A stretch of DNA of 64,000 bases from Gnetum montanum. Taxonomy: Eukaryota; Streptophyta; Gnetopsida; Gnetales; Gnetaceae. Where the stretch lies: contig MNCI01000071.1 of assembly GCA_015680685.1 (NCBI GenBank), forward strand, positions 75,898 to 139,897, in the 5' to 3' direction. Under the pieces are notes generated by a model that had not been told where the DNA came from, did not search any database, and saw nothing but the letters and a program-made list of their open reading frames with translations. Every line of letters starts with the position of its first letter. The first letter of the stretch is position 1. Made by a program: the position numbers and the translations under genes. This document shows, in pieces, positions 10,166 to 22,118 of the stretch.

Positions 10166-11469
10166 GAAGTTTGCGATGGCCTAGAGGATTGCTTAGCTCA
10201 TCCTACAACTTGAAAAATGGATTCCAGTGCATTTACATCAATAAAAAAAATTAATTATAAGGTTTAAACTAAGATATGAATAGCTATGTGGATGCATCTC
10301 CCTAGACTCTTAATCAAATTCTAGTTAGAGGGGGTTTTACGAACAATCACAAACATATTTGGGAAATATTTGATGATTGATCCATGCACATCTTATGGGA
10401 TTTTTAGTGCAAAGGTACATATTTGTATAAAAAAGCAAGATGATATAGAGATAATATTGTAGATTATCTTGCATGGGCCTCATGGGTGGTTTTTTCTAGC
10501 TATATATTAATTTTTGAAATATTTGTAGGATTTTTGCTAAGAAGGATGTATCTTAACCAAATACATGTGAAACACATGGATTAATAAATCAATACAAGAT
10601 AGGAAGAAGGAATGTGTTTCACCTAGGCCAAAAAAAAGTCTAGATGTTGGAGCTATTGAAAAAGCCCATGGATAAGTGCATTGATAATGATAGAAAACAA
10701 AGTTCAGACAAATCTTTGTAGGCTACAATTATGATCCAAGGAGGATTGGAGGATACATCAAGGCTAAACATTGAGCATGTGGCCTACTTTTAGCATGTTG
10801 GAGGGGATAATAAAGAAAAAGCCAAGGTTGATGATTCGAAGGATTGTCAGTTGGTCAACTAGAATAAGAAAAAATTGAGTGCTATAAGAGGGTAGTAATG
10901 ACAAACATAAATAGATGCAAAATAGGGTGATGAAGAGGCATGGAAAGGATGACAAAAGTAACAATGCTAGAGTTCATTCACCTTTTAGGTGTGCTAAGAA
11001 AGTAATGGCTAAAAAATCTTACTCTTGGGTGGTCTACAAGGAAAAGAGCTAGGCTAGGCATCAAGCATGGAAGATCAAAGAAAGAAAAATGTTCATGATA
11101 TTATCAATGGAAATCAGGAAATGCTGGATGTTTTTTTCAGGGATAATCATGGAAAAAAGAGGTAGTTCTAGTGGTGGTATTGAAATCATTAGCAAAACAA
11201 GATATGATAGTGGATAATGTCACCTAGATGCTTCCATTAACATTATTATCTTATCTTGAAGTTATGCTAGTTTATAGGGAATGGAGAAAAGTTGATTTTT
11301 AAAAATAATGTTGTAAGAAAATGTTGTGGATGTTGTTATTCTTTAGAAGAAAAAAATAGAAGTTTTTTCATGGGATTACTAGCCTAGCTGGATAGGATCT
11401 AAGGTTCCAACTCAAGTTTCTAGCAAAGGATTGGACTAACTTTGGAAAAATAATCTAAATTTTTAGGGT
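10163..11469 (+). other. Unassigned, possibly 5' part of a LINE relic
   Basis: This stretch lies between the 3' LTR of element A and the endonuclease-like region at 11470. It has no usable frame. A plant LINE would have its first ORF here, but I could not recognise a conserved motif, so the assignment rests only on position. Confidence 0.3.
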
Positions 11470-11900
11470 ATAATTTTTTCTTCTAATATGGTTAGTATCA
11501 TGGGAGAAGGATTAAAGATTCTAAATGTCTATGATCTTGTTATTAGTTCCTAATGATAAGAGTTTAAAAAGAGGATACTGGAGCATAGAGTTGAGAAGGA
11601 TTGTATTATTGGCAGAGATTGCAATTTCACAAGGTAGTAAGAGGAAAGGTCTAGTTCATTAGCTTAGAATGTGAAATGTCTTTTCTTTGATGACTTGGAT
11701 AATATTTGGGATTTATCAGAGCTTAGGATTCCCCTTGGTTGTTTCCCCTGGAAACTACCAACACTTGAGAATAAGTGGAAAACCTATTATCTTGATTGGT
11801 TCTTTCTCCCTAGGTCATGTTGGATTGCTTACCACCTAGTTGGCAAGCCTTACCATGGGTTTTTTAGATCATAGAACCATCCTTTATGAATGGGAAAATA
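11470..11900 (+). pseudogene. LINE apurinic endonuclease domain, degenerate
   Basis: In plus-strand frames this region reads a LNVYDLV segment, then IGRDCNFTR (about 11608-11635) in the place of the endonuclease GGDFN-type motif. An open frame follows at 11671-11874 ending in WKTYYLDWFFLPRSCW. A shifted frame gives LDHRTILYEW, in the place of the SDHxP catalytic motif. The order matches the L1-type endonuclease that nicks target DNA for target-primed reverse transcription. Frameshifts and stops make it a relic. The downstream RT at 12490 belongs to the same element. Confidence 0.6.
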
Positions 11901-12489
11901 GGACTTCTCATTTATAAAATTTTAAATTTAAGAATGTTTAGCTTCCTAAGGAATGCTTTTGAATTGATTTGGTATGAATTTAGGACATGGAGGAGATTTG
12001 TCCTAGATCTCATGAACTATCAAAGAAGTTTATGATGTTTTGATGATTTTTCTCTTAATAGTAGAGAAAAACATGGCTCCCAATGACACAAAATACTATG
12101 GACAAGGTGGGCTAGATCTAAGGATAGGTAGATTCATTGCTAGAGTGGGAATCCATTATGTAAGATCTAGTTGTGATAGAGAAATAGTTGAGAACATTGG
12201 CTCATGAGGATGAGATATACTGGAAACAATGCTCTAAGAAGAGGTGGCTAAAGGAAGGAGATAAAAATTCTAACTACTTTGATATGATCACAAATATGAT
12301 AAATCAAAAGAGTTCCTTAATCAAATTCTTCTTAGATGCCTAGAGGATCTACAAGTTACAGTTGCCTATTTTTGTAACCTATATGATCAAACTGATAGAA
12401 TTAATCCTAGACTATTGAAAGGTATAGTCACTTTCTTGGTTTCCCCTATTAATAATAAGTTCTTGTAGGAAAGAATCTCTTGAGAGAAG
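11901..12489 (+). other. LINE linker between endonuclease and RT, degenerate
   Basis: No open frame is found, but scattered plus-strand fragments (for example KEGDKNSNYFD near 12250) fit the region before the RT fingers in plant LINEs. It lies between two recognisable LINE domains and is taken as part of that element. Confidence 0.45.
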
Positions 12490-13130
12490 ATTTGTTTAGT
12501 AGTGGCTAATGCATCAAATCACAAGATGCCTAGGCCTATCAATCTTTGTAATAGTTTTTATAAAATTTTTTCTAAGATTTTTGGTAAATAGATTGAAGTC
12601 CTTGCTACCCAATATCATAGAGTCAGATCAATTGGGATTCATTCCTAGGAGGAATATTATTGATAGTGTCATTACAGCAAATGAGGCTTTGCATTGGGCT
12701 TGCATTCAGAAATAGGAGATTTGCTTTCTCAAACTTGATTTATCAAAAGCATAGAATAAGGTAGATTGGGATGCTATACTTTTCACCCTAAGTTGAGATT
12801 TTGTAGAGGGTTTTGTGAGATGATTAGGTTCATGATTTTTATGGTTAGATTTCAAGTTTTCCTTAATGAACAAATATATTAGTAATTTTGTCCAAGGTAG
12901 GACCTTCAACAAGGTGACCCTCTATCACCATATCTCTTTGCTATTGTTGTCAATAACCTCTGCAATTAGATCAGAAAGTTGAATGTCATGTTCTCATTTT
13001 CCTTGAACCTTTTGTAAGTTTTGGTATGTCAATGATACATTTATTTTTTTCCTACCATCCATCCCTAAGGATAGAAAGATGATGTAGGCATTAGATGGAT
13101 TTTGTCAATTAATAGGTTTTGTACCCATTT
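12490..13130 (+). pseudogene. LINE (L1-like) reverse transcriptase, degenerate
   Basis: Readable blocks in plus-strand order are RPINLCN (about 12530), VNRLKSLLPNII and SDQLGFIPRRNIIDS (12575-12675), then LQQGDPLSPYLFAIV (12905-12950). The active-site box reads WYVNDTFIF (13023-13050), so the first Asp of the F-A-D-D box has become Asn. A frameshift separates the first two blocks. This order and the GDPLSPYLF block identify a plant L1-type non-LTR retrotransposon. Together with the endonuclease it gives the element plus orientation. The 3' end is not defined; no poly-A tail or target duplication was recognised. Confidence 0.78.
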
Positions 13131-14170
13131 TTTTCTTTACTTTGAAATAAAACTAACAATGGTTTCAATCTTCTTCCATGATAATTTGAGCACTAAATCC
13201 CCCAAATACATCATTAGAGGAGATATTCATAGCTCATGAGGATCATCAAAAACTATCTAGATTCATAATCCAACTTATGAACTTAATTTTCTATGATTTC
13301 TAAGAAACTTTAAAGTTAGAATTTTTGGAAGTATTGAACTTGGAGCTTCAACATCAAAATTTTTTAAGTATTAGAGCTAGCATAGGTCATAATTTTTCTA
13401 AAGCATTAAAATTTTTCTAAGTGTTAAAGTTGGCATAGGTTAGAATTTTTCTTACTATTGGGACTCTAACATCAAAATTTTTCTAAGTGTTGGAGTTGAC
13501 ATGAGTCAAAATTTTTCTAAGTATTGGAGGTGACAAAATGTCATGTTGGGTTTCCTTTAGTATCATAGCATAAAATGCCACAAAAGAAGCCTTGAAAGAC
13601 ACACTTTTAGCCTTTGGAGGCCTCCAGGATCATTTGGGGTCATATCCAAACTTTTCATGATCAATTTTGGCAACATTTAAAACATCCCAAAAATGGTCAA
13701 AATTTTCTAAGTGTTATTGATGTGGTGTCAAAATTTTTCTAAGCATGATTGATGTGGTGTTGAAATGTTTGTAAACATCAAACTATGTTGGATGCCAAAA
13801 GTAAGGTTGACATGGAATGTTAAAGAGTTAGTTGACATTGGATGTCAAAAATTAGAATTGATGTCAAAAGCAAAAATTATGCAAGGTGTCAAAGGAAAAG
13901 GCCAAACTTGCTAAAATTCCAAGTTTGGTTTTAGCAACCTTAAAATAAACTTGGAAACTCTGAGCCTATAAATATAAGCTTGAAACATAAGTTTAGGGTT
14001 GGAACCTTTGGGTTGAATCTTTTGGTTGGATGATTGGATTTTTGAAGATTTTGGAAATCTTTAGAGACTTGGTTGGATTTTTTGAGATTTGAGAGCATTG
14101 TTCAAATTTTAAGAGATTAAGAGCACAAGCACTTGTCATCACTTAGATAAATAAAAAAACAAAAATGATA
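13131..14170. repeat. Unclassified repeat with short recurring motif and TATA-like site
   Basis: A motif close to AAATTTTTCTAAGTGTT recurs at least eight times between about 13350 and 13745, with spacing that varies from about 20 to 180 bases. Further downstream a TATAAATA run (13976-13983) precedes a purine/TG-rich stretch. A motif-rich upstream part followed by a TATA box resembles an LTR U3, but no LTR edges, primer site or partner were found. Confidence 0.4.
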
Positions 14171-15589
14171 CTTAGCATGAATAACTAAAATGTTATATTT
14201 TAGCATCACATCATTTAACTATGAAACAAAATTTTGGTTACGAGGAAGGTAATCCAAAATTTGAATGACTAAATATTGTGATATAAAATCAACTAAAAAT
14301 GACTTGTATATATCATTAAGGAGAACAAAATAAAGTTTCTTAGTTACATTAGCATTAATAGAAAAATGACATTTTAAGTTTTTCTTACTACTTGTAAATC
14401 TACATTCTTAGAATTAATAAAAATATTTGCATCAATAGAAAAAGAATAAAGTTTATCAGCAATTGACAAAATTGAAGATAATTTAAAATCATCCATAGAA
14501 AAATTATAGATAGAGATTAAATTTGCTATAGAAAAATGAAAAAGAAAAAAATAGATTCATTGGAAAAAAAATTAGATCTACTAGAGAAACTAAAAGAATT
14601 TGATTTTAGGTACATCCTAAGAAATATAGCCAACATGAAATAAACACCAAATGAGCCAATCCACCCTTCTTTTAAAAAATTATGATATGCCTCAATAGCA
14701 TCATTAGTATATTGTTCTACTTGGGGAATGTTTTGAAATGTATTTGCTCACATATCTAACAATTATCACTTACCTAAGGAGAGCCTATTGGTAATGCTAA
14801 ATAATATTGTATCCATAACCCTAATATATTTACTCCAGAAAAAATTAGCAAATTAAAAATAAATGAAATTTTTGCATTTGTAAGTTAGGCATACCACCAT
14901 TTTTATCCATGGATCCTCTTCTTCCTTCTAAATTCATAGAAACCATCAATAACAATAACAAATGTGCTAACATTTTTGCTACAAGAGCACAAAATTTTCT
15001 TATGTTTGTTGTTTTTGGTAGTTTTACACATTGAAAAATTTTCCAAAGAAGATTTTCTTACCCAAGTTATAGTTATATGTTATAAATATATAACTAAGTT
15101 AGTAGTTAAAAGATATATATGATAAAAATTATAAATTATCATTATTATTGTATTAAAAATAAAAATTTATAAAATTTATTATTCTTGATCAAATGTACTT
15201 TAAGGTAGTTGATAAATGAGAGCTAGTTACTATAGAATTCTATAAATGAACTCAATTGCTATATCACATTTGCTTCATTTTCATATTGATGCATGATTTC
15301 TGAAGTCTTTCAAACATTATAGTACAAATTTCTTTATTCTTCACCTTTGTAAGGAGTTGCTTTTTTTAATGTTTGAGTGACATGCCATAAACATAAAAAT
15401 ATATAACCAATGGAATTTCTGAAAGATAGAAATGATAATCAATATTTAAATAATTATAATAGAAATTCAAAACTAGAAAATAGCAACTAAAATTTGTATT
15501 ACATTCAAAAAAGATAATAAAAAATTTATGTAAAAAATAAAAAGTAAAAGTAAATTTGTTAAAACTTATTTTATTGCTTTAATTTCATG
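14171..15589. other. AT-rich, no feature recognised
   Basis: A low-complexity AT-rich stretch. I looked for copia and LINE domains on both strands and could not support any. It may hold the decayed 5' part of the LINE-type element whose RT begins near 15590. Confidence 0.4.
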
Positions 15590-16640
15590 ATATTTAACTA
15601 GATCAATAATTGACACAACTTTTAATCTTTGTAGATGATGTAGCACTAATAGTAAATTTAGAAATAGGGTTAAAAGAAATATTGCAATAACTACAAAAAT
15701 TTTATGAATGTACAAAAATGGAGATAAACATTGATAACCAAAATTGCTAATTTATAGAACTAATAAGAGAAATCACATTTTCTAACTAAATAATAGAATA
15801 TTTAAGATTGTAGATAAATACATATATTTGAAAATAACATGCTTTCAAAATTACAAGTGGAAGCATGGTATATCACAACACTTTACAAACAATTGGAAGG
15901 TTTTTTTATATAATATAAAACAAATATAGCATTTGTAATATTTAGACTTGAAAAATTCAAAAATATCTTTTTCAAATAATTGTACATGGTATAGTGATTT
16001 ATGCATGTGTATTGGGGAGCCCATGTCTTGATCAAGAATCATGGAAGATAATTTAAAAAAAAACTTCAAAAATAGTTTTTTTTGGATGAATTAAAGCTCA
16101 AAACTTAATGCCCATATATAATAATTTTATTAGAAGCTAATTTTTTGCCATTGAAAGCTAAAGAAATTTATTAGTTCTTAATATTCTACTTATATAATAC
16201 AAATAATAATAACATCTCAAGAGAGATCATTTAAAAATCTCAATAACAAGGGTGGTCCCATGAAGGATGTATTGGTAATATTAATAGAATACTAAATTTA
16301 GAACAAGCTTGGAAACTTGTTATAGAGAAAATTTTAGAGAGAAAACAAAACAAGGCATAAATTCAAAAGAACTAAGAAAGAAACTTAAATTTTACTAGCA
16401 AAATATTAGGAGTAGTAGACATGATGAAATAGAATTTTTACATATAAAAATTTGAATATCCATAAGAGCACTAATTAGTAGAGTAAGAATGGGATCCAAT
16501 CATCTCAAAGTTGAAATTTTGAGATGGAATAATAAGTAACATGAAGATAGAATTAGTTAGTTGTATTTATAGCAAGTGGTAGAAGATGAGTAATATGTAT
16601 TATTAGAATGTCACAGAATAGATTTCTTTATAATAAAATG
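15590..16640 (+). pseudogene. Second LINE-type reverse transcriptase relic (clade uncertain)
   Basis: The RT active-site box reads LLIFVDDVALIV with both Asp codons intact (15634-15639). It is followed by KEILQ and KFYECTKMEINIDN, as in the palm/thumb region of non-LTR RTs. About 850 bases further on the same strand reads RMGSNHLKVEILRW (about 16482-16525) and VEDE (16579-16590), ending in LLECHRI. A C-terminal pattern of that kind (L-R/K-x-x-S/N-H-x-L...RW...VEDE..LL.C) is known from RTs in several non-LTR clades and is not that of the L1 relic at 12490. The frame is heavily decayed. I infer a separate element, plus orientation; its clade is a guess. Confidence 0.6.
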
Positions 16641-18485
16641 ATGAATCTCTAGTAAATATTTGTATAGGTTACTCAAGCTACTAGTGTTAGTTCTAGGAAA
16701 TTATATACAAGACATGTTTAAGTTACATAAATATTAGATATATCTATTATACTCAAGATTTATTGCTATTGGTGTATGTTGCACAAGGTCATTTATTTGA
16801 CAAAACTTTTTCTCTATATAGATGCAATAAATATATCAGTATTAGTAATTTTAGCAAGGGAATCATTCATTAAATATGCATTCACTTTTCATTAGTAATT
16901 TTAGTAAGGGAATCATTCATTAGAAATGTATTCACTTTCCATGTTTCATTATTTTTTCTACATGAGTTTACTAAAATTTTTGGCCAAAACTATACATTCC
17001 TATTTTGACATCTAAAGCAAATAATTCAAGCTATTGGTACCCCATGTAATATTCATCAAATATCATAATGGTATAAAGGATAATCTCATGCTTATTTGTA
17101 TTAAAACTTAACTCCATTACTAAAATGCTATTATGAGATAACTCTTATTATTTTTTATGCATCCAAAATGATTGAAAACTAATGATTATTTTAGAACCTT
17201 TATTACCATGATGGTAAAATAATAAGAAATTTTTTATTTTTTCATGCTATCAAAAAATGCTTTTAAAATTATTATTACGAAACTTGTAACTTGGTTGCAT
17301 TTCTTTTCTATATATGTTTAAAATATCACTTCTAAATAAAAACTTATCTCTTTTTGACATATATAAAAATAATAATTTGTTTGCTTTTGAAATAAGTCTA
17401 ATATGTATGTCTTATATATAACATCAACTAAAATACCACTTTTGAAAAATTATGAAGGACTTGTTGTCAACCTAATATTAAAGTTTTCATATGGTCATTA
17501 CTTAATAAAAAACTACCAATAGGTGCAAGAATGTAATAAATCTGGTTTGATACTCTTCAATGTGCCTTTTGTAATTCTTTTGAATCTCTTTGACATTTGT
17601 TTTTGATTTTCCTGGTGATTAATCCTATGATGGATCTTTTGTTCAAGATATCTTTCCCTATGTCCTTGTTGCCTTCTACCCTTATTAATTATATTTCAAT
17701 GATGATCTCAAGTCTTACAAAAGGTTTTCAAATTTTAGAATTTCTTTTCCTAATTTAAATAAAAAAATGAGTATTGATTTAAGGATTATCAAATTTCTCT
17801 TTTAGTTAATGTTATTTTTTCTCTTCTATACATCACTCTCTTTAGCTTCAACTTCTTGGTCATGGTGGATTTGCTATAAATAAAAATAAATATTTCCTTC
17901 TTCTTTAGTGGCTAAATGGTTAAGAAGTTCTACTTGTTATCTTTCAACAAGATGTTACTTTTATTTAGTATGATATGTAATTTAATCCTTTATAAGCAGG
18001 TAACAAGATCATATTCATTTCTTAATACTAAATTTTTTGTGAAGAATTTTATTATCTAGCATTACTATTAATGTAAGTTTAAATGTCACAACCATAGTTG
18101 TTCCCTTTTATAGTCCTCTTATTATAGTTGTTTCTTTTTATGGTCTTCTTATTATTCATCATTTTTTGTTAAAATTATGAATGTCTAATATAGATTGTAG
18201 ATGTCTCATGTTTATTTAGTATGAGTCTTAATACCTTAGGATATTTTTGAAAGTTGTATTTTTTTATATGTCTAATGTTTTTAATGTAACATACTTATGT
18301 ATTATTTTATTTAAATGAATTGATTGCAAGGCTTTGTAGGGTACCTGAATCCCCCATAAATTTTTATTATATTTGTATAAGTAGAGCAATAGTTTTTCTT
18401 TTGTTATCATACGATTGAATGTTATATAAGTACACATAAGTTTCAAGGTTTTATTCCTATTTGAATTAGAAGATAAATAAAGATA
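16641..18485. other. AT-rich, no gene recognised; small tandem duplications
   Basis: Apart from the 50-bp duplication (16841-16940) and a 30-bp tandem pair at 18094-18123 and 18124-18153, I see nothing interpretable. It ends at the TCCTT that flanks element E. Confidence 0.5.
16841..16940 (+). repeat. Tandem duplication, 2 x 50 bp
   Basis: Both copies begin ATTAGTAATTTTAG and agree at about 45 of 50 positions. This is a local tandem duplication in otherwise unassigned AT-rich DNA. Confidence 0.8.
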
Positions 18486-18490
18486 TCCTT
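18486..18490. repeat. Target-site duplication of element E, left copy
   Basis: TCCTT directly precedes the LTR edge TGATGAGT. The identical TCCTT follows the other LTR edge at 46781-46785, 28.3 kb away. Confidence 0.85.
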
Positions 18491-19346
18491 TGATGAGTAG
18501 TGAGAGTTTTCAATACTAAACCTTACAAGCTACAAGTATACACATGAAAATAGATCATACAATGTGAATGAAACAATGTAAGTATATTAGCAAGTTGATG
18601 ATAAGTTCATGATCATTGACTTCTCACTAGAGTTAGTGAGGGTTAAAATATATGATTTAATTCTAAGTAAGGTATATGGTTTAATGATGTTGTATGGATC
18701 TTAGTATGCTAAAAGTAAACATAGTAATATAAATTCTTTTAACTAACAAAAATGTAAACACAAAGCTATTGTAGCCTAACGATGATAAATATCCACTCTC
18801 AACTTGTAGGACATGCCTAGGGCTAATATAACCTTTACTAGGATTACCAAGTGACTACTAAGCAAATCAAGCTTAGCCACCATTAGGTTATCAAATGATT
18901 ATATTTATGGGCTTAAAATTAGTCATAATTATTCTACTAAATAACTAATAGATATTAAAATGTAAATGACATTGGAATATAAATTATATTTAAATGTAAA
19001 TGAAATAGGAATGTAAATTTGTTTTAATTGAAGTACTACCACAATAAAAAAAATCTCAATCTTTATTTTTGGCCATAGAATATGTCTAGGTATAATCCAC
19101 TCGAATAAAGATACTGTGCAAATATTTATTACCATATTGTAAGCATTTATAACTATCATTATGTTTGCAAAAACAAATTGCAAGAGTTTTGCTAAGGATT
19201 TGACCAAATATGATGTTTGACATGATGATAGGCTCATATTTATAGGCATGACCATGGTCCACTACATTGCATCTATGACATTATATATTAAGCTACAATA
19301 TCACATCTATGATATCATAGTCAAGCATGAAAAACTTGATTTATCA
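18491..19346 (-). repeat. 3' LTR of element E
   Basis: 856 bases, TGATGAGTAGTG to TTTATCA on the plus strand. It aligns with 39380-39495 plus 46055-46780. It has a TATA-like box near 19237-19245, and AATATC (19297) and GATATC (19311) 14 bp apart, as in the rest of the family. Confidence 0.85.
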
Positions 19347-19360
19347 TACCCTCATAGCTA
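19347..19360 (-). other. Polypurine tract of element E
   Basis: TACCCTCATAGC on the plus strand reads as a purine-rich GCTATGAGGGTA on the minus strand, directly before the 3' LTR. The corresponding tracts in B, C and D sit at the same place. Confidence 0.65.
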
Positions 19361-21261
19361 ATTATAAAGTTATCATTGAGTTAAAATAAAAGGAGAATAG
19401 AGTTACAAAATTATGGTGTTACATAGACTCAATGATATCTTCATATGCACATAATATGACTAACTAACTGTAATTGTTTCATCTTGGTTCTAGTGATTTA
19501 TAAAACTATCATACAATGCATGATTGACACATGAATGACATATTTTATATGTAAAATAAAATAAAACAAATGTTTAATGTGGTTCCTTAAGTTCTTAGTA
19601 TTCACAATTCATCCTTTATTACTTGCTTTTCTTTGTTGTTAGGCTTTCTAAATAGGTATTTACTTAGTAGGGATCTTAGCTTTTCTTCGTTTATCTTGAG
19701 ATCATGAACTATTCATGCTACTTTGGTAATGTTTGTTGGTATTAGTACTTTCTAAGAACATGATAACTATGGAAACAACTCATTTTTCTTCATGTACCAT
19801 ATTGTAAACCATGTTCTTTCTACTTCAAAAGCCTTGGCTAGTTTTTACAATTCTTGATAGTCTATCATTATTTTGGCTAAGTTTGTTATTAAATCCTTCT
19901 AATCTTGGTAATTAGCATTTACCACCTAGATTTTATATTTTGCAATGTGGAATTTCTATTAGGCATGCTTTTTATTTGCAAACACATTCTTATACATTAA
20001 ATACATTATTGCTAGTTACTATTCTAATTTTGTCCTTGACTTGCCTATTTTCAACATGGCTAAGTTGGCATAGAATAGATTTTCCAACTCCATGTACTCT
20101 ATTAAGTCTTAAATTTTTAGGTATTTATTTTAAGCTTTGCTTAATGAATTGAGGTAAAACTATTCAAGATTGGCTACCAACCAATTAATTGTTATGTGAC
20201 TAAGTTGATCTTGACATTACCCACATGGAATTTCTTCTTATTAATTTTCTTGTACATTTCTACTTGATTTCTGAATTGTTCTTTGAGCTTCTCATGCTTC
20301 TTAGCCTTATTTTTCCATATGCTAATTTCAATGGTAGACTTCTATCAAATTGTGCACACTTCCTCCATTAATAAGATTCTATTTTCATAAGCCAACTATA
20401 TCATATATAGGTTAACATGGATAAATTATTCTCTTAAGTGATTAATAGTTTTTTCAAGTAGTTGTTTTTCCTTCTTAATGTTGATTATTCATAAAGTTTT
20501 GGTAGCAATCCTCTTATTCTTGCTTCTAGTGCAACAATGACCATGGCATGAACATAGTTTTTAGCATTTGTAGGTGATGCAACCCCAAGTTTCTTTCTCA
20601 CTTTCCATGTATAGCTTGCTTTTTTATTGACATTATCTAGTTTATTTAGTCATCTTTGATGTTGTAGTTTCTTTAGTGTCACATGTTATATAGGTTTTTA
20701 TTTTTCTTGGTGTAGTTGAGTTATTTCTTTTTGCAATATCTATACTTTCACCTTTGCATGCTACGTTATGGTCTCTATAATAATAAGTTTAGCTTTGGTT
20801 AAGATTAACTCATACTGTACTTCATCGATATCACTAGGGATATCAAAAAAATTAGGTATCACTTCTTCTGTCTATAGTAGTCTATCCAATGCATCCTCAA
20901 GTCTTGCTGACATCATAAGTTTCTTTTTTTCTCCTTTTCATTTCCTAATATTCTTGCTATAGTTTAAACATATTTAACTCTAGAAATATTAGATGACATA
21001 CAAAAATGACATTAAAGGATTATTTAATATGATTTGTTACTATTTCTAATCATTTTTTGCATCCTTTTATGGAATGACCACATTTTGGCTCTTTCTCATG
21101 TTTCCAATGTAACTTAGAAGGATGTAGCATTCCCTAATATTTGTTGCACCTAGTCATGATCATCTTCAACTTGCAAGAAAACTTGCTAGCTAGCTAATCC
21201 TATAGATACTATAGGTTTACTAGGATTATCTTTGACTCTATACATGCTTCATGATTCTTTA
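19361..21261 (-). other. Element E 3' internal region, left of D
   Basis: This is internal sequence between the polypurine tract of E and the insertion point of D. Besides the coiled-coil-like frame (20150-20940) it contains no recognisable domain. Plus-strand frames such as 19940-20152 have no protein-like composition. Confidence 0.5.
20150..20940 (-). pseudogene. Element E additional ORF, C-terminal coiled-coil-like part
   Basis: A minus-strand frame with scattered stops runs for about 260 codons. It starts near MSARLEDALDRLL and is rich in Lys, Glu, Leu and Gln (for example ILQKEITQLHQEK). It ends in strongly basic sequence. A short match (HAKVKV..LQKE) aligns with the end of the additional ORF in B and C (HAKALKALQEEK). 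The charge pattern suggests a coiled coil. It is separated by the insertion of element D from the rest of the ORF at 30120-31080. Function is unknown. Confidence 0.45.
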
Positions 21262-21266
21262 CTTCT
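21262..21266. repeat. Target-site duplication of element D, left copy
   Basis: CTTCT directly before the LTR edge TGATGAGTGG. The identical CTTCT follows the other edge at 29925-29929. Removing D and one copy joins the interrupted internal region of E. Confidence 0.88.
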
Positions 21267-22103
21267 TGATGAGTGGTGAGGTATCCCTATGCTCAACCAT
21301 ATGAATACAAGTGTACATGCACGATCCGGTCAAATTCCAAGGACTACGTGTTTATGCACTTTCATAGAACCCAGACGGGTTAGTCAATCGTTGTCTTCCA
21401 AAGCTTACTTGTATAGCATGATTGTATGGTTAAGTAAACTTGAGGTATATGATTTTTATATATTTTCTGATGTCTTATATCCTAGTGCTACAAAGGGATA
21501 AGTGAACTAATTAAGTAATTAATTTAATTTAACTAATCAACTATGCTCTAACTAGTATTAACACCAGCATCCATTCCCACTTGTTGTACACATCCTGAAC
21601 CCATGCAACACTATTTGGATTACCAAATGCTAGTCATTACTAGGTTACCAAGTGTTCCAAGCATCCTTGAAGTGGTCGTACTGAGTGTGCTTACTTGGGA
21701 GAGTTAACAAGGTGAGAGAGAGAACATTAGTTAACTAAGGAAAGCATAAATTATTGTAAATACCATTAAATAAGCTATTCTAAATGCTACAAGGTTTATC
21801 ACAAAGTTTGTCTTTATTTCCAACCATAAGGTGTGCTCAGGTACACAATGCTCAAATAAAGATCTATTTACTTTATGACTCCTACTATGGGCACTCGGAT
21901 ATAATTCTAACTCTAAGGAAGGAAAAAAACAAGAGTTCGGGTAAGGGACTAAGACAACTATGCAAACCAAGCATGCTTGCCTCTTATTTATAGGTGATGA
22001 GGTGGGTCCGAACATCGAATGCATGATATCACTTGGTGAGCTCTGATATTGTAGACCTGATATCACAGATGCAATATTGTATTCTTGATATTGTAGTTCA
22101 TTA
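21267..22103 (-). repeat. 3' LTR of element D
   Basis: The plus-strand left end is TGATGAGTGGTGAGG and the right end is TTCATTA before the purine tract. It carries an inverted TATA box (about 21986-21993) and decayed GATATC motifs near the right end. Frames inside it (21289-21501, 21731-22066, 21784-21993) are fortuitous. Confidence 0.9.
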
Positions 22104-22118
22104 TACCACCATGACTGA
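22104..22118 (-). other. Polypurine tract of element D
   Basis: On the minus strand TCATGGTGGTA precedes the LTR. This is the same position as the CATGGGGGTA-type tracts of B and C. Confidence 0.7.

Noticed and set aside
14171-15589. Ty1/copia or LINE coding remains
   Set aside because: Translations on both strands gave no ordered set of motifs.
19940-20962. Plus-strand ORFs of 70 and 64 codons
   Set aside because: They lie opposite the minus-strand additional ORF of E and have low-complexity hydrophobic composition.
21731-22066. 111-codon minus-strand ORF
   Set aside because: Lies wholly within the 3' LTR of element D. The 5' LTR of D does not support it as a gene.
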